A stretch of 64,000 nucleotides of DNA, from the NCBI GenBank assembly GCA_017427265.1, contig JAFRTG010000046.1, positions 1 to 64,000 of the forward strand. Reading direction: 5' to 3'. The position numbers were made by a program, and so were the translations under genes. The notes under the pieces were generated by a model. It worked only from the letters and a program-made list of their open reading frames with translations, did not search any database and was not told the origin of the DNA. The DNA is from Oscillospiraceae bacterium (GTDB taxonomy: Bacteria; Bacillota; Clostridia; Oscillospirales; Ruminococcaceae). Shown piece by piece: positions 34,842 to 42,201 of this stretch; positions within the stretch are counted from its first letter, which is position 1; each line of letters starts with the position of its first letter.

Positions 34842-35499
34842 ATTTATACCCCATTCCTCTCAGTGTCACAATGAATTTGCGGTATTCACCGAGGCTGTTG
34901 CGCAGCATCTTGATGTGGGTATCGACCGTGCGGTCATCGCCGAAGAAGTCATAGCCCCAGACCTCCTCCAGCAGCTTGTCTCTGGTCAGTGCGATGTTGC
35001 GGTTCTTGACCAGATAAAACAGCAGATCATATTCCTTCGGCGTCATATTGGCCTTCTGTCCGTTGACATAGACCTCTCTGCCCGCTATGTCGATCTCAAG
35101 CCCCTCAAAGGTCATGCGCTCCGGCACCTGCGGCTGCACAGTGCTTCTGCGGATGCTGACCGCCTTGATGCGCGCCATCAGCTCCTTCGGGGAGAAGGGC
35201 TTGACGACATAGTCATCGACGCCCAGCTCAAAGCCGAACAGCTTATCATATTCCTCGCCTCTTGCCGAGAGCATGATGACCGGTGTATTCTTTGTTTTGC
35301 GGATCTCCTTGCAGGCGGAATAGCCGTCCAGGCGCGGCATCATAATATCCATGACAATGACATCGTAATCCGCAGCCTTGGCCATTGTGACAGCCTCCAT
35401 GCCGTCGCTTGCCTCATCGACTTCATAGCCTTCAAATTCAGCATATTCCCGCACCACTCTGCGGATATTCGCTTCGTCATCTACTACCAGAATCTTCAT
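34831..35499 (-). CDS. OmpR/PhoB-family response regulator
   Basis: 222 residues from ATG 35499 (AAAGGAAA upstream). Receiver domain with VVDDE, phospho-acceptor Asp in VIVMDIMMPRLDG, and VVKPFSPKEL; C-terminal winged helix (EYDLLFYLVKNRNIALTRDKLLEEVWGY, DTHIKMLRNSLG). Coupled to the kinase gene. A TGTGAA direct repeat in the divergent promoter region is a candidate binding site. Confidence 0.95.
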   Translation of the reverse strand: MKILVVDDEANIRRVVREYAEFEGYEVDEASDGMEAVTMAKAADYDVIVMDIMMPRLDGYSACKEIRKTKNTPVIMLSARGEEYDKLFGFELGVDDYVVKPFSPKELMARIKAVSIRRSTVQPQVPERMTFEGLEIDIAGREVYVNGQKANMTPKEYDLLFYLVKNRNIALTRDKLLEEVWGYDFFGDDRTVDTHIKMLRNSLGEYRKFIVTLRGMGYKFEA

Positions 35500-35609
35500 G
35501 TTGTATGTTTCCTTTCTGCGGTGCCCGGTTGCCGCACAGCCGTCATCCGCCGGATGCCCCGGCCGTACCGCTGAACCGGTCATATGGTCCGATCGAATTT
35601 AGATACTTT

Positions 35610-35615
35610 ATTATA
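35610..35615 (-). promoter_or_regulatory. -10 box of the two-component operon promoter
   Basis: Minus-strand TATAAT (35615-35610) preceded by TGTGC, an extended -10. The -35 region is weak, consistent with a promoter needing an activator. Confidence 0.6.
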
Positions 35616-35624
35616 GCACAGCAA

Positions 35625-35641
35625 TGTGAATTTTCTGTGAA
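35625..35641. promoter_or_regulatory. Candidate OmpR-type binding site (direct repeat)
   Basis: TGTGAA TTTTC TGTGAA: two identical hexamers with an 11-bp period, the spacing bound by OmpR/PhoB dimers. It overlaps the -35 region of the two-component promoter and lies about 40 bp upstream of the divergent GGDEF/EAL promoter. Confidence 0.5.
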
Positions 35642-35680
35642 AATCAAATCAAAGAACAACTCACATTTTACGAAAATCCA

Positions 35681-35709
35681 TTGACAGAAACGCACTTCTT
35701 TGGTATAAT
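35681..35709 (+). promoter_or_regulatory. Consensus promoter of the GGDEF/EAL gene
   Basis: TTGACA (35681-35686), 17-bp spacer, TATAAT (35704-35709); leader of about 70 nt. Confidence 0.88.
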
Positions 35710-35785
35710 AGCAATATGGGGTATTGTACCCTTCCGACGGAACCTGCCAAGCGGGAACCAGCCCGCAGAGAAGAGGAAGATCATC

Positions 35786-38077
35786 ATGAAACTGCAGAAA
35801 AAGCAGCTGGTCTATTCGATCGTTGTTGCATTTGCATTTTTCACGGTTTATCTTATCATCTATGCGTTCTACCACCGTGAAAACGACGGTCTTGTATATC
35901 TGATTTTCAACAGCTACGCGCTGATCGCCGTGGTTCTGAGCTTTGTGGTCGTGCTGCGGCGCAGTGTGCGGGAGCAGCGCAAAAAGGTAACCGATCACAA
36001 GCGTCTGACCTATTTTGCCAAAAACCTGACCGCGCCTGCCCTCCTTTGGAACGATAACTTTTCGGAGATCGTTCTGAACGATGCGCTTGCAGAGCTGGCC
36101 GAAATCACCGCGCCTGCAGATGCGGACGCCAAGCCGATTATTTGCGGATTTTTTAACAAAGAGGACATGACCGATGCGGACATCCGGGAGATTGTTCTGG
36201 CCAGAAATAAAGAATACCCGTTCCGCTCACCCTCCGGCGTACTGCATGAAATGATCTGGAACACCTGTGCCGTCGAAACCGACGAGGAAGGCGTCACATG
36301 GCTGCTTTCCATCGGCATGGATCTTGCCGATATCCGGATGCTGCAGTCTGAGATCGAGAGCTATTCCAAAAAGCTGACCGTTTCCGAGGGACGCCATAAC
36401 CTCACGATGGAGCTGATGGATGTCGGCCTGCTGCTGATTGAGCAGGGCAATCCGCGGCTGTTCCCGTCGGAAAAGCTGCAGGCCATGCTCGGATTCCGTG
36501 GTGCATCCTTCTCCGTGGAGGAGCTGCGCAAGCGGGTCTATCCGCTGGATCTGGTCGCATTTGACAGCCATGTCCAGACGCTCCGCCATCAAATGCGCAG
36601 CTTTCTCAACCAGACCCGCACGATGGAGCTGCGGCTCTCCGCGGCAGACGGCGAATACCGCTGGTATTCCTACCGTTTCAAGGTGACGCAGAATGCCGAA
36701 ACCGGCAGACTTGTCGCAGGCGGTTCGGTCATTGACATCACACAGGAAAAGGCCAAGGATGCCAAAATCGAGCAAATCGCCTATGAGGATGCCGTCACCG
36801 AAATTCCGAACCGGAACAAGCTGCTGTTTGTCGGACAGGAGCTGTTTCAGATCACCAAGGATCTGGATATCAGCTACTGGGTCATCGTCACGGACATTGA
36901 CCGCTTTCATCTCATCAACGATACCTGCGGCTATGCAGCAGGCAATGCACTGCTGAAGAGCTTTGCAGAGGTCGTGATCGGCCAGATGGAGCAGGGCGGA
37001 TTTGCCGCCCGCATCTCCGGCGACAATTTTGCGCTGATTCTGCGCGATACCGGCGACAAAAATCTGCCGGAAAGAGTCGTGAAGCGCATTCAGAGCGACC
37101 TTGCAACCAAGGCCGTCGGCGAACTGGAAAACCGTTCCCTGACCTGCTCTGCCGGCTTTGCCAAAATGCCGGAGGACGGCGAGAGCTTTGAAAACGTCAT
37201 GGAGCACGCAGAATTTGCGCTGTCCTCTGCCAGTGATACGCTCGGCAGCATCCGGCGCTATACCTCTGAAATGCACGATACTATTATATTTGAAAGCAAT
37301 CTGGAAAAGCAGCTCTCGGAGGCTGTTTCGCGCAAGGATCTGATTCTCTATTATCAGCCAAAGGTCTCTCTGAAAACCGGCGAGATCATCGGTCTGGAGG
37401 CACTTGTGCGCTGGAAGCATCCGTCCGGAAAGATTCTCTCCCCGGATATGTTCATCCCGATTGCGGAAAAATCCCAGCTGATTACACAAATCACCCGCTT
37501 TGTACTGCGGGAGGCGTGCAGACAGGCAAGTCTCTGGCAAAAAGCCGGTCTCAAGCCGATCATCATGTCGATTAACTTCAGCAGCACGGATTTCTATCTG
37601 GAAAACCTCAGCGGACAGATTCAGAATATGCTCAACCGCTTCCGGCTGGAGCCGAATTATCTTGAAATCGAGCTGACGGAATCCATGGCACTGAAGGATA
37701 TTGATGCCACGATCGAACAGATGCAGGAGCTGCGGGAAGCAGGCATCCGGATTGCAATGGATGACTTCGGCACCGGTTATTCCTCGCTGAGCTATATTCA
37801 GCGGCTTCCGTTCACAATGCTCAAGCTGGACCGCGCCTTCGTCATGCATATGGAAGATGATCCTGTTGTGCAGGAGATCATCCGCTCTGTTGCACGGATT
37901 GCAAAGGCCAAGAAAATCGAGACCATCGCGGAGGGCGTCGAAACCCCCGAACAGGCGGAGCATCTCCGTGCCGCAGGATGCGACTTTGCACAGGGCTTCC
38001 TCTACGGTCACCCGATGACCGCCGCAGAAACCGAAAAATATATCCGCGCCGATATGGCGAAAAAATATACATCTTAA
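35786..38077 (+). CDS. Membrane GGDEF/EAL protein: degenerate cyclase, probable c-di-GMP phosphodiesterase
   Basis: 763 residues from ATG 35786 (AGAGGAAG upstream). Two N-terminal membrane helices, a PAS-like segment with PAC-type ending (WYSYRFKVTQNAETGRLVAG, then VIDITQEKAKD), a GGDEF domain whose signature reads SGDNF (residues ~408-412) instead of GG(D/E)EF, and an EAL domain with EALVRW, NFSS, ELTES, DDFGTGYSS and EGVET intact. The likely output is c-di-GMP hydrolysis with the cyclase domain acting as regulator. It is divergent from the two-component system and 30 bp upstream of the NERD gene. Confidence 0.93.
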   Translation: MKLQKKQLVYSIVVAFAFFTVYLIIYAFYHRENDGLVYLIFNSYALIAVVLSFVVVLRRSVREQRKKVTDHKRLTYFAKNLTAPALLWNDNFSEIVLNDALAELAEITAPADADAKPIICGFFNKEDMTDADIREIVLARNKEYPFRSPSGVLHEMIWNTCAVETDEEGVTWLLSIGMDLADIRMLQSEIESYSKKLTVSEGRHNLTMELMDVGLLLIEQGNPRLFPSEKLQAMLGFRGASFSVEELRKRVYPLDLVAFDSHVQTLRHQMRSFLNQTRTMELRLSAADGEYRWYSYRFKVTQNAETGRLVAGGSVIDITQEKAKDAKIEQIAYEDAVTEIPNRNKLLFVGQELFQITKDLDISYWVIVTDIDRFHLINDTCGYAAGNALLKSFAEVVIGQMEQGGFAARISGDNFALILRDTGDKNLPERVVKRIQSDLATKAVGELENRSLTCSAGFAKMPEDGESFENVMEHAEFALSSASDTLGSIRRYTSEMHDTIIFESNLEKQLSEAVSRKDLILYYQPKVSLKTGEIIGLEALVRWKHPSGKILSPDMFIPIAEKSQLITQITRFVLREACRQASLWQKAGLKPIIMSINFSSTDFYLENLSGQIQNMLNRFRLEPNYLEIELTESMALKDIDATIEQMQELREAGIRIAMDDFGTGYSSLSYIQRLPFTMLKLDRAFVMHMEDDPVVQEIIRSVARIAKAKKIETIAEGVETPEQAEHLRAAGCDFAQGFLYGHPMTAAETEKYIRADMAKKYTS

Positions 38078-38107
38078 CCCCGACTTTTGAAAGAAGGCAG
38101 ATAACAT

Positions 38108-38809
38108 ATGATTACGCAGCCGACCCCCGAAATGCAGCTGACCGCGCTGCTTGCGCAGTACAGCGACCTGAAGGTCATGCGGGATATTCTGATTCCCGCT
38201 GATGACAAAACCATGCACATTGACTTCCTGATTCTGACGCGGTACGGCATTTTCATCTGCGAACTGAAATCGTTCCGCGGCATCATTCAGGGCGAAGGCA
38301 TGAAAAAATACTGGAAACAATTCACCGACGGCAATGAAATTGACTATTTCAGCCCGCTGCTCCAGAACCTTTATCACATGAAATTCCTGAAAAAATTTCT
38401 GGAGCCGCTGCCGTTTGAGACTTATCTGCACTCGGTTGTTTACATGTTCGGCCTCGGCAAAACGGCGCTGCAGATCCGCCCGCCGTATCCGCCGCAGTCG
38501 AGCATCGTCAATTCGATCGAATCGCTGCAGCGTGTCATTCAGCTGATCTGCGAGAAGAAAAATGTGACGCTCCCGCAGGCCGAGGTTGACTATATTTTTG
38601 AATTCATCGGCAAAAATCAGATACGCGGCGACGACGCCCGTGCCGCACATGAGGTACAGGCTGTCAAGTATAAAAATGATGCACGCAAGGCGCTTTACCG
38701 GCAGATCTGCCCGGAATGCGGCGCCCCGATCGTGCCGCAGGGCACACCGACCGGCAATTACTGGGTCTGCTCCCGCTGGCCCGACTGCACCTATACGCAT
38801 AAAATGTAA
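38108..38809 (+). CDS. NERD-domain protein with C-terminal zinc ribbon
   Basis: 233 residues. The N-terminal NERD nuclease-related domain has HIDFLILTRYGIFICELKSF, matching the Asp and ExK of the PD-(D/E)xK core, with helical middle part. The C-terminus is a topoisomerase-type zinc ribbon (CPECGAPIVPQGTPTGNYWV, then C and C in CSRWPDCTY). NERD proteins are presumed nucleases in DNA processing, mostly uncharacterised. No signal peptide. It lies between the GGDEF/EAL gene and pfkA on the same strand. Confidence 0.85.
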   Translation: MITQPTPEMQLTALLAQYSDLKVMRDILIPADDKTMHIDFLILTRYGIFICELKSFRGIIQGEGMKKYWKQFTDGNEIDYFSPLLQNLYHMKFLKKFLEPLPFETYLHSVVYMFGLGKTALQIRPPYPPQSSIVNSIESLQRVIQLICEKKNVTLPQAEVDYIFEFIGKNQIRGDDARAAHEVQAVKYKNDARKALYRQICPECGAPIVPQGTPTGNYWVCSRWPDCTYTHKM

Positions 38810-38872
38810 CCCTGCTCCGGATGAAAACCGGAAGCACATACTGCAAATTCAAACGGAAAGGAATCTGGGAAC

Positions 38873-39955
38873 ATGAAAAAAAGAATCGGAATTCTGACCT
38901 CCGGCGGCGACTGCCCCGGACTGAACGCGACCATCCGCGGCGTGGCAAAGGCCTGCTTTGAACTGATGGGTGAGGAAAATGTCGAGATTGTCGGCATTTC
39001 AAACGGTTATTACGGCCTGATTCACAATCTTTGCCGCGTGATGCAGCCGGGCGAATTCTCCGGCATTCTGACGCAGGGCGGCACGATTCTCGGCACCAAG
39101 CGTCAGCCGTTCAAGATGATGACAGTCATCGGCGACGACAATGTAGATAAGGTCAAAAACATGCGTGAGACCTATAAAAAGCAGAAGCTCGACTGCCTGC
39201 TGACGCTCGGCGGAAACGGTACGCACAAGACCTCCAAGCTGCTGGCGGACGAGGGTCTGAACGTCATCGGCCTGCCGAAAACGATCGACAACGATATCTA
39301 CGGCACGGATGTGACGTTCGGCTTCCATACGGCCGTGGATACCGCAACGGATGCGATTGACCGGCTGCATACGACGGCAGCCTCGCACAGCCGCATTCTG
39401 GTCTGCGAGATCATGGGCAACAAGGCGGGCTGGCTGACGCTGAATGCAGGTCTTGCTGGCGGTGCGGATATCATTCTGATTCCGGAGATTCCCTACGATA
39501 TTGACAAGGTCTGCGACGCACTGATGAAGCGTGCGGCAAGCGGCAAATCGTTCTCGATCATGGCCGTCGCAGAGGGCGCATTCGATCAGGAGGAAGCGCA
39601 GCTGAAAAAGAAGGACCGCGCCAGAAAGCGCGAGGAGGCCGGCATTATCACGGCGACCTCCCGGATTGCAGCGCAGGTGCAGGCCGGAACGGGCATCGAG
39701 GCGCGTGTCTGCGTGCCGGGACATATGCTCCGCGGCGGCTCGCCGAGTGCATATGACAGAATTCTTGCAACGAAGTTCGGCGTGCATGCGGCAAAGCTGA
39801 TTGCACATGAAAAGTACGGCAGAACGGTTGCAATGGTCAACGGCAAGGTGACCTCCAACAAGCTGGAGGACATTGCGGGTCTGACGAAATTTGTCAACCC
39901 GAAGGATCAGCTGGTCGTCACAGCGAAGCGCATCGGCGTTTCCTTCGGCGACTGA
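38873..39955 (+). CDS. pfkA: 6-phosphofructokinase
   Basis: 360 residues. Phosphorylates fructose 6-phosphate at the committed step of glycolysis. It opens MKKRIGILTSGGDCPGLNAT, has the catalytic PKTIDND and a GGNGTHKTS phosphate-donor loop (residues ~114-122). E. coli PfkA has GGDGS and PGTIDND; the Lys in PKTIDND is found in PPi-dependent and mixed-group enzymes, while the Gly in GGNGT favours ATP, so donor specificity should not be assumed. Followed directly by a dispersed repeat. Confidence 0.93.
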   Translation: MKKRIGILTSGGDCPGLNATIRGVAKACFELMGEENVEIVGISNGYYGLIHNLCRVMQPGEFSGILTQGGTILGTKRQPFKMMTVIGDDNVDKVKNMRETYKKQKLDCLLTLGGNGTHKTSKLLADEGLNVIGLPKTIDNDIYGTDVTFGFHTAVDTATDAIDRLHTTAASHSRILVCEIMGNKAGWLTLNAGLAGGADIILIPEIPYDIDKVCDALMKRAASGKSFSIMAVAEGAFDQEEAQLKKKDRARKREEAGIITATSRIAAQVQAGTGIEARVCVPGHMLRGGSPSAYDRILATKFGVHAAKLIAHEKYGRTVAMVNGKVTSNKLEDIAGLTKFVNPKDQLVVTAKRIGVSFGD

Positions 39956-39960
39956 GCAGC

Positions 39961-40110
39961 GGCGCGGGGAGTCCCCGCGGGCATTTTCCTTCAGGCGCCG
40001 GCAGCGAAGCTCTCCCGTCTTTGGCAGATTCACGCCGCTGTTCACGGCTTCTGATTACGCACTTCTCCCATTGTACAGGCACCCCTGAATGGGGAAGCTG
40101 ACGAACAAAC
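39961..40110. repeat. Dispersed hairpin repeat, copy B
   Basis: Shares ordered blocks with 16028-16215. Its first stem is GCGGGG-AGT-CCCCGC, where copy A has GCGGGC-AGT-GCCCGC: same loop, compensated base pair. It begins 5 bp after the pfkA stop codon. Confidence 0.75.
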
Positions 40111-40153
40111 TGTTCGATAAGCAGCATTCCGGTCAAAAAAGGAGGCGCATCAC

Positions 40154-40444
40154 ATGGATCAGGCATTCCCGTTTGCCGACGCACCGAATACCGCCTGCTT
40201 CACCTGCCGTCATGTGCTGGACGAAGGAAAACCGGTTCTGTACGTCTCGCATGACGATGACGGATTCTGGCAGTTTCTCTGCGGGAGCACACATTCTGAG
40301 GCAGATGCAAGGATCGTCTCGCTTGCAGAGATTCTGAAAACAGACGGTTCCGTGGCGGATCTTGCGCAGCTTGATTTCGGCGAATATGCAGAGGCCGAGG
40401 ATGAAACAAGCGACTGGATCATCCGCCGCCAAAATACAGATTGA
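40154..40444 (+). CDS. Small acidic protein, unknown
   Basis: 96 residues, AAAGGAGG before the ATG. It contains CFTCRHVLDEGKPVLYVSHD and FWQFLCGSTHSEADAR, a cysteine pair followed by an acidic tail, a pattern I have seen in small clostridial proteins of the DUF2185/immunity-like type but cannot assign. Cytoplasmic. Ends at a strong terminator. Confidence 0.75.
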   Translation: MDQAFPFADAPNTACFTCRHVLDEGKPVLYVSHDDDGFWQFLCGSTHSEADARIVSLAEILKTDGSVADLAQLDFGEYAEAEDETSDWIIRRQNTD

Positions 40445-40462
40445 AAACAGCATCAACACCCG

Positions 40463-40503
40463 AACCCGGAAGCAGAAATCAGACTGCTTCCGGGTTGTTT
40501 TTT
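40463..40503 (+). terminator. Terminator after the 96-residue protein gene
   Basis: AACCCGGAAGCAG (40463-40475) pairs perfectly with CTGCTTCCGGGTT (40484-40496), then GTTTTTTCT. Confidence 0.93.
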
Positions 40504-40762
40504 CTGAAAAATGTGCAATTTTATACCTATTTTAGCAATATCATTCAGAAATGAGCTCCGATTTCAAAAAAAGTTTATTTTTCCTGAAAATTTTTTTCAA
40601 AATCATGTGACTTTTTCGCTTAAAAACCGGTCTATATAAATAGAGGGCAAAAAATCGCGCCGGATACGGGCACACACCGTGCGGTTCCTTTGCCGGGAGA
40701 CAACAAAACGCATTGTCCCTGCTATTCACCAATCCAATTCACATATAGGGGAGAACAGAAAA
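40504..40762. other. AT-rich upstream region of the cell-surface protein gene
   Basis: Contains TATATAAAT near 40633 as a possible -10 element with a poor -35. A GC-rich stretch at 40655-40700 can fold but matches no riboswitch class I know. Confidence 0.45.
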
Positions 40763-41698
40763 ATGAAAAAAACAACAAGTATTCTTTTGGCCGCCGGATT
40801 ATTGCTGCCGGCATTCCCGATGCACGCTGATGCCTCCGTTGTACCGGTCAAGGTGCGTGTAACCGTCCAGACCGACACCGTCGAGCTGGATCAGGCAAAG
40901 CTGACCGTCACAGATGAAAACAGCGACGGCCGCCTGAACATGGAAGATGTCTGCATCGCCGCACACAACAGCTACTATGAAGGCGGTGCGGAAGCAGGTT
41001 ATGTCAAATCCTGCGAGGACGCGCCGGGCTGCTCCGTCATGTGGGGCGTCCGCGGCGATTACATCAGCTATATCCACGATACAAAGGGCGAGGAAAAATC
41101 CGGCGAGCCCGCAAACGGCGACCAGATCAGCATTATTGCGCAGTCTGCCGCACCGGAAGGCTACAGCTTCCGCTTACATGCCGACAAACCGATTCATGCC
41201 GGTGAGGAGCTTGAGGTCGAGCTTGTCCGCAGCAGTGAGAAGGAAGCGGAAACAGAGCCTGTGAAAAACGCCTCTATCCTGCTGGACGGTCAGAACACGA
41301 AGGTTCGCACAAATCACCTCGGCAAGGCTGCAATCCCGATTCCGGAATCCGGCATCCATCAGATCAGCGCCAAGCTGAACGGCGGCGCGACTCTGATGCA
41401 GAATGAAGAGGTCACGGTGATTCCGGCAGCCGTTACCGGTACAACCGAACCGGCTGCGACCGAACCGGCAGATACCTCCACGATAACATCTGAAACGCAT
41501 GAATCCACAACGCAGACGACAGCCGAACAGACCTCTGCCGTGAGCAGCACCTCTGCCGCAGCAAGAACAACCGAATCCGTTCAGAAATCCGGCAGCGTCA
41601 GAACAGGTGATTCCACTCCGCTGGCAGCATTCTGCGGAGCCGGTGCGCTGGCAATGGCAGCGTTTCTGATTATCCGGAGCAAAAAAAACACGGACTGA
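40763..41698 (+). CDS. Secreted surface protein with sortase-like C-terminal tail
   Basis: 311 residues from ATG 40763 (GGGGAGAA upstream). Signal peptide (residues 1-24), then a dockerin/EF-hand-like calcium loop DENSDGRLNMEDVCIAAHNS in a domain often found in clostridial surface proteins, a predicted beta domain, a Thr/Ser/Glu-rich stalk (~225-275), and a C-terminal RTGDSTP, hydrophobic helix and KK tail. The motif before the helix is not LPxTG but resembles the xxTGD class. Role unknown; likely wall-attached. Confidence 0.75.
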   Translation: MKKTTSILLAAGLLLPAFPMHADASVVPVKVRVTVQTDTVELDQAKLTVTDENSDGRLNMEDVCIAAHNSYYEGGAEAGYVKSCEDAPGCSVMWGVRGDYISYIHDTKGEEKSGEPANGDQISIIAQSAAPEGYSFRLHADKPIHAGEELEVELVRSSEKEAETEPVKNASILLDGQNTKVRTNHLGKAAIPIPESGIHQISAKLNGGATLMQNEEVTVIPAAVTGTTEPAATEPADTSTITSETHESTTQTTAEQTSAVSSTSAAARTTESVQKSGSVRTGDSTPLAAFCGAGALAMAAFLIIRSKKNTD

Positions 41699-41813
41699 GG
41701 CTGAAAACCCGGCGAAAAAAATGATAGACCTGTTCCAGATTGTATAATTTGTACAGAATATTACACATTTATTCGTCAAAAAACGCGGAACACAACTATC
41801 TCTTTTGTATTGA

Positions 41814-41842
41814 TTGACAATTCATTATTTATGTGATAAAAT
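41814..41842 (+). promoter_or_regulatory. Promoter with no coding sequence downstream (candidate small RNA)
   Basis: TTGACA (41814-41819), 17-bp spacer, TAAAAT (41837-41842). The next plus-strand feature is a terminator about 200 bp away. Confidence 0.7.
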
Positions 41843-41848
41843 AGAATC

Positions 41849-42050
41849 ACGGAGAACAGATCGTCTCACAATCAACGATTTCTACGGTTATATTACAATC
41901 AGTGCATTACGTCGCAGCAATATGTTACTACCATCCTCCCGCATATGCAGCACACGTCTGACACAAATAATTTTGCCGCTGTTTTCCCGATGATACATAG
42001 TTTTTTCACTTTGCCGAAAAACCCGGGTATCTGATCATACCCGGGTTTTC
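41849..42050 (+). ncRNA. Candidate small regulatory RNA (~200 nt)
   Basis: Bounded by the 41814 promoter and a perfect 13-bp terminator stem (AAAACCCGGGTAT at 42018-42030 with ATACCCGGGTTTT at 42037-42049). The 5' end GGAGAACAG (41851-41859) can pair with CTGTTTTCC (41979-41987). Inside, ATATG and CATAT flank a loop holding CCATCCTCCCG, complementary to a Shine-Dalgarno sequence. The only short reading frame (23 codons near 41921) has no ribosome binding site. It does not resemble 6S, SRP or tmRNA. Expression is unproven. Confidence 0.5.
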
Positions 42051-42084
42051 CGCATTCTGACGGATTGCACGGCGGTGATTGATG

Positions 42085-42119
42085 AAAAAAGGCGCTGATG
42101 ATGATATCAGCGCCTTTTT
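42085..42119 (-). terminator. Terminator of the dockerin protease 1 gene
   Basis: AAAGGCGCTGAT and ATCAGCGCCTTT with a short loop and A/T tails on both sides; active in either direction. The stem core recurs at 20071 and 49475. Confidence 0.9.
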
Positions 42120-42159
42120 CATGTTCATTTGATGGTGTGCGATTTCAATTCATCCCTGA

Positions 42160-42201
42160 TTACAGATTGTTCTGTGTGCCGTGGCTGATAGCATCAGTGG
42201 A
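42160..42201 (-). pseudogene. Out-of-frame remnant of the dockerin C-terminus
   Basis: In the shifted frame this segment reads TDAISHGTQNNL then TAA, 12 residues that align with the intact end of the neighbouring protease (ARAISYGRQNNL). Confidence 0.8.

Noticed and set aside
36227-38839. 870-codon minus-strand frame
   Set aside because: Antisense to the GGDEF/EAL and NERD genes, which have intact catalytic motifs.
40655-40762. Riboswitch before the surface protein gene
   Set aside because: GC-rich fold possible, but no match to the c-di-GMP, guanidine or other consensus sequences that I can recall.
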